Assembly (NCBI RefSeq): GCF_000719975.1
Contig: NZ_JOIJ01000043.1
Span: forward strand, 1-6,306
DNA: 6,306 bases
Reading direction: 5' to 3'
Origin: Prauserella rugosa
GTDB taxonomy: Bacteria; Actinomycetota; Actinomycetes; Mycobacteriales; Pseudonocardiaceae
Below the pieces are notes generated by a model that was given only the letters and a program-made list of their open reading frames with translations, ran no database searches and was not told the DNA's origin. Numbering within the stretch: position 1 is the stretch's first letter; each line of letters starts with the position of its first letter. Positions 1-5,630 of the stretch are shown piece by piece. Made by a program: the position numbers and the translations under genes.

Positions 1-134
1 GACAGGACCTCACCCTCGGCAGGTCCGCCGACCTCGACTACGGCCGCAGCATCACCGATGCCTGCCTCGACTGGGACACCACCGCCGAACTGCTCGACCA
101 ACTCGCCGCCGGAGTGCGCGCCCGCCGCGGCTGA
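1..134 (+). CDS. 3-deoxy-7-phosphoheptulonate (DAHP) synthase, type I, C-terminal fragment
   Basis: This is the 3' end of a gene that starts left of the window; the frame begins at base 3 and stops at TGA 132-134, leaving 43 residues. The visible tail contains YGRSITDACLDWDTTAELL and ends in VRARRG. This matches the very conserved C-terminus of the AroF/AroG/AroH family (SITDAC, a W, then an amphipathic helix ending in ARRG). From family knowledge, the enzyme condenses phosphoenolpyruvate with erythrose 4-phosphate in the first committed step of the cytosolic shikimate pathway. Many actinobacteria use a type II enzyme for housekeeping and carry type I copies in specialised-metabolite clusters, so this could be such a copy, but the left flank is not visible. 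It runs convergently with the transport operon. Which paralogue it is cannot be decided from 43 residues. Confidence 0.88.
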   Translation, partial: QDLTLGRSADLDYGRSITDACLDWDTTAELLDQLAAGVRARRG

Positions 135-402
135 CCGGCCGGAAACGGCCCCCGCACCCAGCGTCACTTTGGAAGGATCGGTGTGTTGAGTACACCCGCA
201 CGTCCACGCCTCTGCTGTTGTGCGGCTGCCATGACTCGTAAAGCAATGCGCCATGAGGACGCGCAACACATCCATTTCCCGGAGGGCCATGGGCGACCAA
301 GCACCTACAAACATTCTGTCCGTGCCCAGGCAGGAGCCGGCGCATGTGAGTGCGCTCTCCTGCCACACGATCTGTGTTGCCCGACGAGGGCGATCACTGG
401 TT
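135..402. other. Convergent intergenic region between DAHP synthase and permease genes
   Basis: The two flanking genes point into this 268-bp stretch. Just after the DAHP synthase stop is a small inverted repeat, GGCCG-GAAA-CGGCC (137-150), a 5-bp stem closed by a GAAA tetraloop. It is weak as a terminator and has no T-run. The larger hairpin at 331-362 is listed separately. At 171-185 there is a GGAAGGA Shine-Dalgarno-like sequence five bases before a GTG; the reading frame from there is discussed as a finding. No ABC-transporter ATPase, tRNA or riboswitch is visible on either strand. Confidence 0.6.
331..362. terminator. Candidate bidirectional hairpin terminator
   Basis: The arms CAGGAG (331-336) and CTCCTG (357-362) enclose a second stem, GCGCA (340-344) with TGCGC (351-355), around a six-base loop. 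A 3/1 internal mismatch separates the two stems, giving 11 pairs in total. It lies 41 bases past the stop of the second permease gene and between convergent genes, where a terminator is expected. There is no T-tract, which is common for actinobacterial terminators. The call rests on base pairing and position only. Confidence 0.45.
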
Positions 403-1446
403 TCAGTCGGTGCCTCCGGTGCGGTTGGCACGCGCGAGCAGGTAGAGCAGTACGGGAGCGCCGAGGACTCCGGTCACGGCTCCGACGGGCAGTTCGGTGG
501 GCGCGAACAGGAGCCGGGCGGCGAGGTCGGCCGCGATCACGAGCAGTGCCCCCATCGCGGCGGACGGGCCGAGTCGGATCGGACCGCCGGGCAACAGTCG
601 CCGCGTGATCTGCGGCGCGACGAGGGCGATGAACCCGATCGGTCCTGCCGCCGCGGTGGCCATGGCCGCAAGGACGACGGCCGTCGTGATCAGGGCGGGC
701 CGCATCCAGGTCGCCCCGCCGGTCAACGCCTTGGCCAGATCGTCGCCGAGTTCGAGCACGCGAAGCTGCCGGCCGAGCACGAGGAGCACGGGCACCGCCA
801 TCACCACCGTGCAGGCGACGACGGTCACGTGCAGGGACCCACGGTTGGCAAGGCTGCCCGTGAGCCACGACGCCGCGCTCAGCACCTGGTGGTACTCGGC
901 CTGCACGAGCAGGTACGAGATCGCGGACGAGAGCATGGCCGCGATGCCGATGCCCACCAGCACGAGCCGATAGCCGTTCAGGCCGTGTTTGAGCGCAAGC
1001 AGCACGATTGCCGCCGACGTCCCCAGCGCACCGACCAGCGCACCGAACACGAGCATGGCTCCGGAGCCGCCCACGAGCGTCATCACGAGCAGTGCGCCGA
1101 AGGATGCGCCCGCGTTCACCCCGATCACGTCGGGGCTCACGAGCGGGTTGGCGGCGATGCGCTGCAGGATCGCGCCGGACACGGCAAAAAGGGCACCGAC
1201 TCCGAGACCGGTGACCGCGCGGGGCAGGCGATCGCGCACGACGACGTCGTACTCGATGAGCGTGCCGCCCCCGCCGAGCACCCGCAGGATGTCGGCCGTC
1301 CCCAGGTCGAATTCCCCGAGGCCGAGCGATACCACGGCCAGGCTTCCGGCGCCCACCCAGAGGCCGGCCGCAAGCAGCGCCGACCTCCGGAGGAGGCGAA
1401 GCAGGACACCACGACCAGACACCGGCACATCACGTTGGGCCGTCAC
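403..1446 (-). CDS. FecCD-family ABC transporter permease (second permease of the corrinoid importer)
   Basis: This 347-residue integral membrane protein has the usual length for FecCD (BtuC/FhuB/FepD-type) permeases and many hydrophobic helices. Family landmarks are RLPRAVTG (residues 73-80), then LQRIAANPLVSPDVIGVNAGA (about 94-114), the ASWLTGSL block (about 192-199), AGPIGFIALVAPQITRRLLP (267-286, the region that couples to the ATPase), and the closing ELPVGAVTGVLGAPVLLYLL (318-337). The GTG start at 1444-1446 overlaps the upstream permease's TGA by four bases and has GGAAGG about ten bases upstream. The open frame extends to 1614, but that extension is Arg/Ala-rich and lies inside the upstream gene. 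The protein should pair with the other permease as a heterodimeric channel. The riboswitch ahead of the operon argues for cobalamin or another corrinoid; by homology alone a ferric siderophore would fit equally well. Confidence 0.93.
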   Translation of the reverse strand: MTAQRDVPVSGRGVLLRLLRRSALLAAGLWVGAGSLAVVSLGLGEFDLGTADILRVLGGGGTLIEYDVVVRDRLPRAVTGLGVGALFAVSGAILQRIAANPLVSPDVIGVNAGASFGALLVMTLVGGSGAMLVFGALVGALGTSAAIVLLALKHGLNGYRLVLVGIGIAAMLSSAISYLLVQAEYHQVLSAASWLTGSLANRGSLHVTVVACTVVMAVPVLLVLGRQLRVLELGDDLAKALTGGATWMRPALITTAVVLAAMATAAAGPIGFIALVAPQITRRLLPGGPIRLGPSAAMGALLVIAADLAARLLFAPTELPVGAVTGVLGAPVLLYLLARANRTGGTD

Positions 1447-2531
1447 AGCTGCGCCACCTTCCGCCGACGCACCAGATATAGGAACAGCGGCCCTCCGGCG
1501 AGTCCGGTCACAATGCCCACCTGCAACTGTTCGGGCTGCATCAGCAGCCGGCCTGCGACGTCGGCCAGGAGCAGCAGGGCTGGTCCGAGCAGCGCGGACA
1601 GCGGCATGATCCACCGGTAGTCAGGCCCGACCAGGACGCGCGCGATGTGTGGGACCGCCAGTCCGACGAACGCGATCGGGCCGGCGAGCACGGTCGCCGC
1701 TCCCGCCAGGAGCAGTACCGACACCGCCGCGAACGCACGGGTCACCACCAGCCGGACGCCCAGGCCTCGCGCGATGTCCTCACCCAGCGCCATCAGGTTG
1801 AAGCTCCGGGCGGCGACGAGCGCCAGCACGAACCCGGCCACGAGGAACGGCCCGACGGCGCCGCCGGTGTCGACGTCCGCCCGCGTGAGGGAACCGATCG
1901 CCCAGAACCGGTATTCGTCCAATGTGGCCGCGTCGAGCAGGGTGACGATCGTGGTCATCGATCCGGCCATTGCGGCCACTGCCGCGCCGGCCAGTGCCAG
2001 TTTGACCGGTGTCGCACCGCCCCGTCCCAGTGAGCCGAGTACGTAAACGACGAGAGCGGCTGTTCCGGCTCCGGCGAATGCGAACCACAGGTGGCCGCTG
2101 ACCGCGGTCACGCCGAACGCGATCGCCGTCACCACCGCCAGCGACGCTCCGGCGTTGACACCCAGGATTCCCGGCTCTGCCAGAGGATTACGGGTAAGTC
2201 CCTGCATCACCGCCCCGGCCACACCCAGCGCACTGCCGGCCAGGACTCCGGAGACGGTCCGCGGAATGCGCACGTGCCGAACGATCGTCTCGGCCTCCCC
2301 GCTGCCCGGCGAGACAAGCGCCGACAGTACGTGCCCCAGCGGCGCCGGATAGCGTCCGACCACAAGGGACAGTAGGCACGCCGCAACCAGAAGCACCATC
2401 GCCGACGCCACCCAAACCAACGGGAACATCCGACTCGGACGCACGTTCGCCGCTGCGGCCGGGCGCGTGCGCACCGCCTGCTGCGGCGTTCCGTCTACCA
2501 AGCGGTCGACCGGTAAACCCCCGCTAGCCAA
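1443..2531 (-). CDS. FecCD-family ABC transporter permease (first permease of the corrinoid importer)
   Basis: Up to 362 residues. The first membrane helix starts near residue 36 (FPLVWVASAMVLLVAACLLS). Family motifs follow: RIPRTVSGVLAG (88-99), MQGLTRNPLAEPGILGVNAGAS (109-130), RFWAIGSLTRAD (208-219), LGEDIARGLGV (249-259), AGPIAFVGLAVPHIARVLVG (283-302) and QLQVGIVTGLAGGPLFLYLV (335-354). It resembles BtuC/FepD-type transmembrane subunits and should form the channel with the following gene. The start is uncertain. The longest frame begins with TTG at 2529-2531, overlapping the binding-protein gene by eight bases with no clear Shine-Dalgarno. GTG at 2472-2474 or ATG at 2427-2429 would trim the polar head by 19 or 34 residues without touching the first helix. 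Tight overlap on both sides indicates one transcript and translational coupling. Confidence 0.93.
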   Translation of the reverse strand: MASGGLPVDRLVDGTPQQAVRTRPAAAANVRPSRMFPLVWVASAMVLLVAACLLSLVVGRYPAPLGHVLSALVSPGSGEAETIVRHVRIPRTVSGVLAGSALGVAGAVMQGLTRNPLAEPGILGVNAGASLAVVTAIAFGVTAVSGHLWFAFAGAGTAALVVYVLGSLGRGGATPVKLALAGAAVAAMAGSMTTIVTLLDAATLDEYRFWAIGSLTRADVDTGGAVGPFLVAGFVLALVAARSFNLMALGEDIARGLGVRLVVTRAFAAVSVLLLAGAATVLAGPIAFVGLAVPHIARVLVGPDYRWIMPLSALLGPALLLLADVAGRLLMQPEQLQVGIVTGLAGGPLFLYLVRRRKVAQL

Positions 2532-3648
2532 CGAGATTCGGGTGCAACAAGGCTGCGACCTGCTCGATGCTGTGCGCGGCGCGGACGCCCGCGGAGCGAT
2601 CGGCGAACAGGAACGGGTGCACGGCTTTGTCGGCTACGGCGGTGATGTCGGCCAGGGCGGGATCGCGCAGGATGGCGTCCACGTCGGCCTGCGCATCCCG
2701 TGTGGTCATGTCGGCGTTGCAGCAGGCGTCGGTGAGGATGACATCGGGGTCCCGGTTGACCAGTTCCTCGGCGCCGATGTCGATGTTGCGCGTGTCCGAC
2801 AGGTCGGCGAAGACGTTCCTGCCACCGGCGCGCTCGATGATGTGCGAGCCGAAGTCGATGCCGCTCACGGTGCCGTAGCTGCCGTCCTCGTTGGGGGACA
2901 CGATGGCGACCGACGGACGTTCGGCACCGTCGACCCGTTTCTCGACCTCGGCGATCCGCTCCCGCAGGTCGGCGATCACCGCGCGTGCGGTGTCCTCGAC
3001 GCCGAACAGCACGCCGAGGTCGCGCAGATCCTGGTAGACGTTCTCCACCGTCACCGTGGCCGGATCGATCGACTGATCGGTGAGGCCGTCCTCGCTCGGG
3101 CACAGTGGCGAGAAGATCCAGCTCTCCACGCCGAGCTCGCGCAGGCTCGCGCGGGTACCGACCGAGCTGTCAGCACCCTGTTCAGCGAAGAAACCGTTGA
3201 AACCCGACAGCACGAAATCCGGTTGCTTCTCCAACAGGGCTTCCCGGCTGGGCAGGCTCGGCACGTAGTCAACGCGTTTCTGCTGATCCACATACTCCGG
3301 GAGCACCTGCGCATCCAGGAACGCGGTCCCGACGAGGCGGTCGGTGATCCCGAGGGCGTGTGCCATCTCGATCGCGGGCTGATAAGCCGCGTAGACCCGT
3401 TTCGGCGGACCGTCCACGGCCACGTCGATCCCGCAGTTCTCCCTGCTAACCGCCGCACCCAAGGCAGAGGCAGACTTCGGTGATGGCGGTGCGCAGGCTG
3501 TCACGGCAACGGTCAGAACGGACAAGAACAGAGCTGCGGAACGCAAGCGCATGCTCGTGACGGAAGTACGCGTACGGCTCTGGGTGACTGCCACGCGCCT
3601 CCGGCGCAGTACGGCAGAGTTGCGCCTCCGGCGCCGCGGCAATGACAT
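2524..3648 (-). CDS. Corrinoid ABC transporter substrate-binding lipoprotein (BtuF/FecB fold)
   Basis: A Peripla_BP_2-type binding protein of 374 residues from the ATG at 3646-3648. The order is an Arg-rich head (5-18), a hydrophobic segment (about 38-50), and the lipobox V49-T-A-C52, so the mature protein should be lipid-anchored outside the membrane. The binding fold follows: NCG (71-73), RVYAAYQPAIEMAHALG (84-100), GITDRLVG, PSREALLEKQPDFVLSGF (132-150) and the second lobe from about residue 245 (SVAIVSPNEDG), with FGSHIIERAGGRNVF (266-280) and NRDPDVILTDACC (298-310). GGAGGGG ten bases upstream favours ATG 3648. Alternatives are GTG 3592-3594 (GGAGG only three bases upstream) and ATG 3550-3552, which gives the most ordinary lipoprotein signal. 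The gene lies directly behind a cobalamin riboswitch, so the ligand is inferred to be cobalamin or another corrinoid; by fold alone it could bind a ferric siderophore. Confidence 0.9.
   Translation of the reverse strand: MSLPRRRRRNSAVLRRRRVAVTQSRTRTSVTSMRLRSAALFLSVLTVAVTACAPPSPKSASALGAAVSRENCGIDVAVDGPPKRVYAAYQPAIEMAHALGITDRLVGTAFLDAQVLPEYVDQQKRVDYVPSLPSREALLEKQPDFVLSGFNGFFAEQGADSSVGTRASLRELGVESWIFSPLCPSEDGLTDQSIDPATVTVENVYQDLRDLGVLFGVEDTARAVIADLRERIAEVEKRVDGAERPSVAIVSPNEDGSYGTVSGIDFGSHIIERAGGRNVFADLSDTRNIDIGAEELVNRDPDVILTDACCNADMTTRDAQADVDAILRDPALADITAVADKAVHPFLFADRSAGVRAAHSIEQVAALLHPNLVG
3595..3634. repeat. Duplicated 13-bp palindromic unit inside the binding-protein head
   Basis: The 13-mer GCGCCTCCGGCGC occurs exactly at 3595-3607 and 3622-3634, a period of 27 bases (nine codons). 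Each copy is itself an inverted repeat (GCGCC-TCC-GGCGC). In the binding-protein frame the pair encodes the two arginine runs of the N-terminal head; on the - strand each copy contains a GGAGG. A chance duplication in Arg-codon-rich DNA is possible. Confidence 0.6.
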
Positions 3649-3658
3649 CGTCAGACCG

Positions 3659-3665
3659 CCCCTCC
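3659..3665 (-). promoter_or_regulatory. Ribosome binding site of the binding-protein gene
   Basis: GGAGGGG on the - strand, ten bases before the ATG at 3648. It is the only strong Shine-Dalgarno directly downstream of the riboswitch, and it supports the long start. It could sit in the loop of a local hairpin (GGACC / GGTCT flanking it), and the CGGTCT between it and the ATG could instead pair with AGACCG of the B12 box. It is thus a likely target of riboswitch control by translation. Confidence 0.65.
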
Positions 3666-3693
3666 AGGTCCTCGTGGAATCGGGTCACGCGGT

Positions 3694-3710
3694 GTGCGAT
3701 CGAGTCGCAC
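3694..3710 (-). promoter_or_regulatory. P13-like hairpin of the cobalamin riboswitch (regulatory side of the kissing loop)
   Basis: A perfect inverted repeat with arms GTGCGA and TCGCAC and a five-base loop CTCGA lies three bases past the 3' end of the aptamer. The CTCG of this loop is complementary to the CGAG loop of an aptamer hairpin at 3789-3800 (stem CGTG/CACG). A loop-loop contact between an aptamer hairpin and a downstream hairpin (L5-L13) is the known switching element of this riboswitch class. Confidence 0.75.
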
Positions 3711-3713
3711 GGT

Positions 3714-3870
3714 GCCGTGGCCGGTCTCCTGGCTGACGGGTCCTACGCGCTGTGCCGGCCTTCCCGGAGCGTGTGCTCCAGTGGCCTGCGTGCTCGCACG
3801 GCACAGCACTTCCCGAATCACAGTGGCGAGGGCCGCTCCGGTCTTCCACCGGATTCCCGTGCACCACGGC
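3714..3870 (-). promoter_or_regulatory. Cobalamin (adenosylcobalamin-type) riboswitch aptamer
   Basis: Read on the - strand, the 157-nt element is closed by a perfect 7-bp stem, GCCGTGG (3864-3870) with CCACGGC (3714-3720). In order inside are GGGAATCC, the hairpin CCGGT-ggaag-ACCGG (3838-3852), GAGCGGCCCT, the invariant GCCACTG (3821-3827), GGGAAG, the CGTG-CGAG-CACG hairpin (3789-3800), a second GGGAAGGC, and the B12 box AGCCAGGAGACCGGCC (3719-3734). These are the conserved blocks of the family in the expected order and spacing. Such RNAs bind adenosylcobalamin or related cobamides and lower expression of downstream uptake, synthesis or B12-independent isozyme genes. Here the downstream operon encodes an ABC importer, so uptake should be repressed when cobalamin is plentiful. 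The recognition is by motifs and base pairing, not by a covariance-model search. Confidence 0.95.
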
Positions 3871-3936
3871 GGTATGAACTTAGCAGACACGCAAACGACC
3901 AGACGTGTGTCGGCACCCACAGACCTATGACCAACC

Positions 3937-3958
3937 TGACCTGAACCGATTCAGGTCA
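3937..3958. repeat. Perfect palindrome with 9-bp arms (candidate operator)
   Basis: TGACCTGAA (3937-3945) and TTCAGGTCA (3950-3958) are exact reverse complements around a 4-base spacer CCGA. It lies 67 bases upstream of the riboswitch in the divergent promoter region, a natural place for a dimeric repressor or activator site. It could also act as an RNA hairpin: the right arm carries the AGG that sits five bases before the ATG at 3961. I do not recognise it as the site of a known regulator, and it does not fit a DtxR/IdeR iron box. Confidence 0.5.
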
Positions 3959-3960
3959 CC

Positions 3961-4032
3961 ATGACGGCTCCGATAAGCGGTGTGGACCAGCCCGCAACAT
4001 TCAGGCCAAGCCCCGCACCGCAACCACCGTGA
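3961..4032 (+). CDS. Possible 23-residue peptide (doubtful)
   Basis: ATG at 3961 follows AGGT by four bases, and the frame ends at TGA 4030-4032. The peptide begins MTAPISGVDQP and ends in a proline-rich tail. No similarity is recognised. The case rests only on the start context and on the 1-base stop/start overlap with the next frame; it may be chance. Confidence 0.15.
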   Translation: MTAPISGVDQPATFRPSPAPQPP

Positions 4033-4178
4033 TGCATGGTGAGGCTCTCAACGGCAATAGGCAGACACCGAACAACAACCTGCGCACTGAGAAACCCGCA
4101 GCTGTCCCGCGCAGGCCGTTGCAAATCACAAGATGTTCCGGATACCAACTCACCCGCACTGGGCGCGTAACGACGTAG
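4032..4178 (+). CDS. Possible 48-residue polar peptide (doubtful)
   Basis: This frame starts at ATG 4032-4034, sharing the A of the preceding TGA (TGATG), an arrangement typical of translational coupling, and ends at TAG 4176-4178. The peptide (MHGEALNGNRQTPNNNLRTE, then a basic Pro/Arg-rich half with one Cys) has no membrane segment and no recognised family. Codon use is mixed, so coding status is unproven. Confidence 0.2.
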   Translation: MHGEALNGNRQTPNNNLRTEKPAAVPRRPLQITRCSGYQLTRTGRVTT

Positions 4179-4308
4179 AGCAGTCGTTCCCGCCCGCGCC
4201 GGACCTTCGGACACTCCCGTCACGATTCCATCAGCGAATGACGTCACGAGTCACACCGGACCGAGTCTCACTGCCAACGAACCGCACGACAGACAGGGGG
4301 TCGGACTG

Positions 4309-4680
4309 GTGGTGGCCACAGGAGAACAGCCCTCCCAAGACATTCTCCGGAGGCTGCGTCAGCAGCTCAACACCCTCGTCGCAGTGCTGACTGTCGCTGA
4401 CCTTGACGCGGACGTGCGAACCATGCTCGCAGCACTTGCCCACACCGCAGTTACCGCCGAGCCGCTACTGGCCAACCTCGACCCGAGCATACTGATCGAA
4501 ATCCGCAGCGCGTTCGACCATGCCGAGGCACAGCGTATCGACGACATGCGCGCAAGCCTGCTCATGGCCAGCCGCCGACTCTCCGTCCTCCCACACACAG
4601 GAAGCTTTCCCTCACTACCGCACCAGGGCGCACCCCCGCACCACACTAAACCTTCAAATCCGAGGGACATGCGCGAGTGA
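4309..4680 (+). CDS. Hypothetical protein, 123 residues, helical with Pro/His-rich tail
   Basis: The GTG at 4309-4311 (followed by a second GTG) is preceded by AGGGGG with an eight-base spacer, a convincing start, and the frame stops at TGA 4678-4680. Residues 8-92 read as successive amphipathic helices rich in Leu, Ala, Arg and Asp (for example DILRRLRQQLNTLVAVL and FDHAEAQRIDDMRASLLMAS). Residues 95-123 are a probably disordered tail rich in Pro and His. There is no signal peptide, membrane helix or Cys, so it should be a small cytosolic, possibly oligomeric protein. Third-position GC is moderate, below that of the transport genes. I do not recognise the family and assign no function. It stands alone: the next + strand start, at 4825, is truncated. 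Confidence 0.65.
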   Translation: MVATGEQPSQDILRRLRQQLNTLVAVLTVADLDADVRTMLAALAHTAVTAEPLLANLDPSILIEIRSAFDHAEAQRIDDMRASLLMASRRLSVLPHTGSFPSLPHQGAPPHHTKPSNPRDMRE

Positions 4681-4810
4681 CTCCCAAATGCAAGGTGTCA
4701 AACCCGGTGGCAGTCTGTCACGGACGCATTCTAGGGCGCTCCGCCGAACAGACTTAGTGCACAGTTTCGGCGAGCAGACCCGGGGACACCACGCGATTCC
4801 TTTCCGATCT

Positions 4811-4893
4811 AAAAGGAGAACCCGGTGTCACCTCGAGTAACTCAGTTGAACAATACCCCACCGTCGATCATCACGGCCTGTCCAGTCATGTAG
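4811..4893 (+). pseudogene. Orphan ribosome-binding site and start codon of a truncated gene
   Basis: AAAAGGAG (4811-4818) with a six-base spacer precedes GTG 4825-4827, one of the best translation starts in the window. The frame (GTG TCA CCT CGA GTA ACT ...) nevertheless runs antisense into the 3' end of the dehydrogenase gene and stops at TAG 4891-4893 after 22 codons. The simplest reading is that the 5' end of a former gene was cut off when the dehydrogenase segment joined here, with the junction between about 4828 and 4842. A genuine 22-residue peptide is a less likely alternative. Confidence 0.4.
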
Positions 4894-5630
4894 TCGGAGT
4901 CTCGTGAGGCCAGATACGACACAAACGAGGCAACATCACGTGGCTCCTCCACTCGGCCGAGTGAGATTGACTCGGAGAAACGCTTCAAAGCAGCACCGCG
5001 CTCTTCCCCGGACTGCTCAGTCATCTTCTCGTCGATCAGGTCCCACATGGTGGTACCGACAATACCGGGGCAATAAGCGTTCACCGTAATGCCGTGATCG
5101 GCCCATTCTTGCGCGGCAACTTGCGTCAAACCACGTACGCCCCACTTGGTCACCGAATAGCCACCGAGCATCTCGAAGCCCTTATGCGCGGCGATCGACG
5201 CGGCGCCTATAATCTTCCCGCCCGAACCTTGCTCGATCATCTGCTTCGCTGCCGAACGATAGGAATTGAACACGCCATATAGATTTACCTGAACAAGTTC
5301 GTCCAGCTCTTCGGTAGTCATTTCAAGCAACGACGCCACCCGAGCAATGCCAGCGTTCGCTACGAATACGTCGAGTTGTCCGAACTCATCCACAGCTCGC
5401 CGAACCAACGCATCGACCTGCTGTGGGACAGTGACATCTGTAGGGACAACCGTGGCACGGCCACCCGCCCGTTCGATGTTCCTGCGTACGTCCTCGAGAT
5501 TCTCGACCATAGACTCTAGGTCGGCGATTGCCACAGCCAGTCCGTCCTGAGCGAGACGCTCAGCAATACCTTGCCCGATACCTCGCGCTGCGCCGGTGAC
5601 GACAGCCGTCCGTTGCCTCGGTGCGCTCAC
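4842..5630 (-). CDS. Short-chain dehydrogenase/reductase, diacetyl/acetoin reductase (BudC)-like
   Basis: A complete 262-residue classical SDR. The Rossmann motif TGAARGIG is at 12-19, and D37 at the end of the second strand suggests NAD(H). D65-V66, N92-A-G, N116, catalytic S145, Y158 and K162 (YSVTK) and P188-G189 are all present with normal spacing. The C-terminal third (ITVNAYCPGIVGTTMWDLID, then LGRVEEPRDVASFVSYLAS, DSDYMTGQ and DGGVLFN) closely resembles meso-2,3-butanediol dehydrogenase / diacetyl reductase of the BudC type, which interconverts diacetyl, acetoin and 2,3-butanediol. Related SDRs acting on other sugars or alcohols are not excluded. The GTG start (5628-5630) has GAGGAGGG seven bases upstream. 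A near-palindrome TTTACATGTGAA (5660-5671) lies in the leader and could be an operator. GC is clearly lower than in the transport genes, suggesting acquisition. No partner genes of butanediol metabolism are nearby. Confidence 0.9.
   Translation of the reverse strand: MSAPRQRTAVVTGAARGIGQGIAERLAQDGLAVAIADLESMVENLEDVRRNIERAGGRATVVPTDVTVPQQVDALVRRAVDEFGQLDVFVANAGIARVASLLEMTTEELDELVQVNLYGVFNSYRSAAKQMIEQGSGGKIIGAASIAAHKGFEMLGGYSVTKWGVRGLTQVAAQEWADHGITVNAYCPGIVGTTMWDLIDEKMTEQSGEERGAALKRFSESISLGRVEEPRDVASFVSYLASRDSDYMTGQAVMIDGGVLFN

Larger units (their letters stand above)
3871..4308. other. Divergent intergenic region, mostly without recognised genes
   Basis: The stretch separates the riboswitch leader (- strand) from the orphan gene at 4309 (+ strand). 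The promoter of the transport operon should lie just right of 3870; a TANNNT-type hexamer (TAAGTT on the - strand, about 3876-3881) is a possible -10, but no matching -35 is convincing. The palindrome at 3937-3958 and two weak small ORFs are listed separately. GC is visibly lower than in the transport genes. A 98-codon frame on the - strand (3951-4247, GTG start) has no Shine-Dalgarno and no recognisable sequence and was not called. Confidence 0.5.

Noticed and set aside
253..1620. Long + strand open frame (455 codons) opposite the second permease
   Set aside because: It is a high-GC antisense shadow. Its translation is dominated by Arg, Gly, Glu, His and Gln with no motif, whereas the - strand gives a full FecCD permease.
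2467..3483. 338-codon + strand frame opposite the binding-protein gene
   Set aside because: It is antisense to a gene with clear lipoprotein signal, family motifs, riboswitch and RBS; the start lacks a Shine-Dalgarno and no family is recognisable.
1..3648. Siderophore biosynthesis/uptake cluster (DAHP synthase next to a FecCD importer)
   Set aside because: This was tempting at first, but the importer is led by a cobalamin riboswitch, the genes are convergent rather than co-transcribed, and no catechol or NRPS gene is visible. The adjacency is probably incidental.
3651..3944. Overlapping open frames on both strands over the riboswitch
   Set aside because: The sequence is fully explained by the structured RNA; frames here arise from its GC content and lack supported starts.
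3951..4247. 98-codon - strand frame with GTG start
   Set aside because: It has no Shine-Dalgarno, its stop lies within the palindrome, composition is not gene-like, and there is no recognisable motif.
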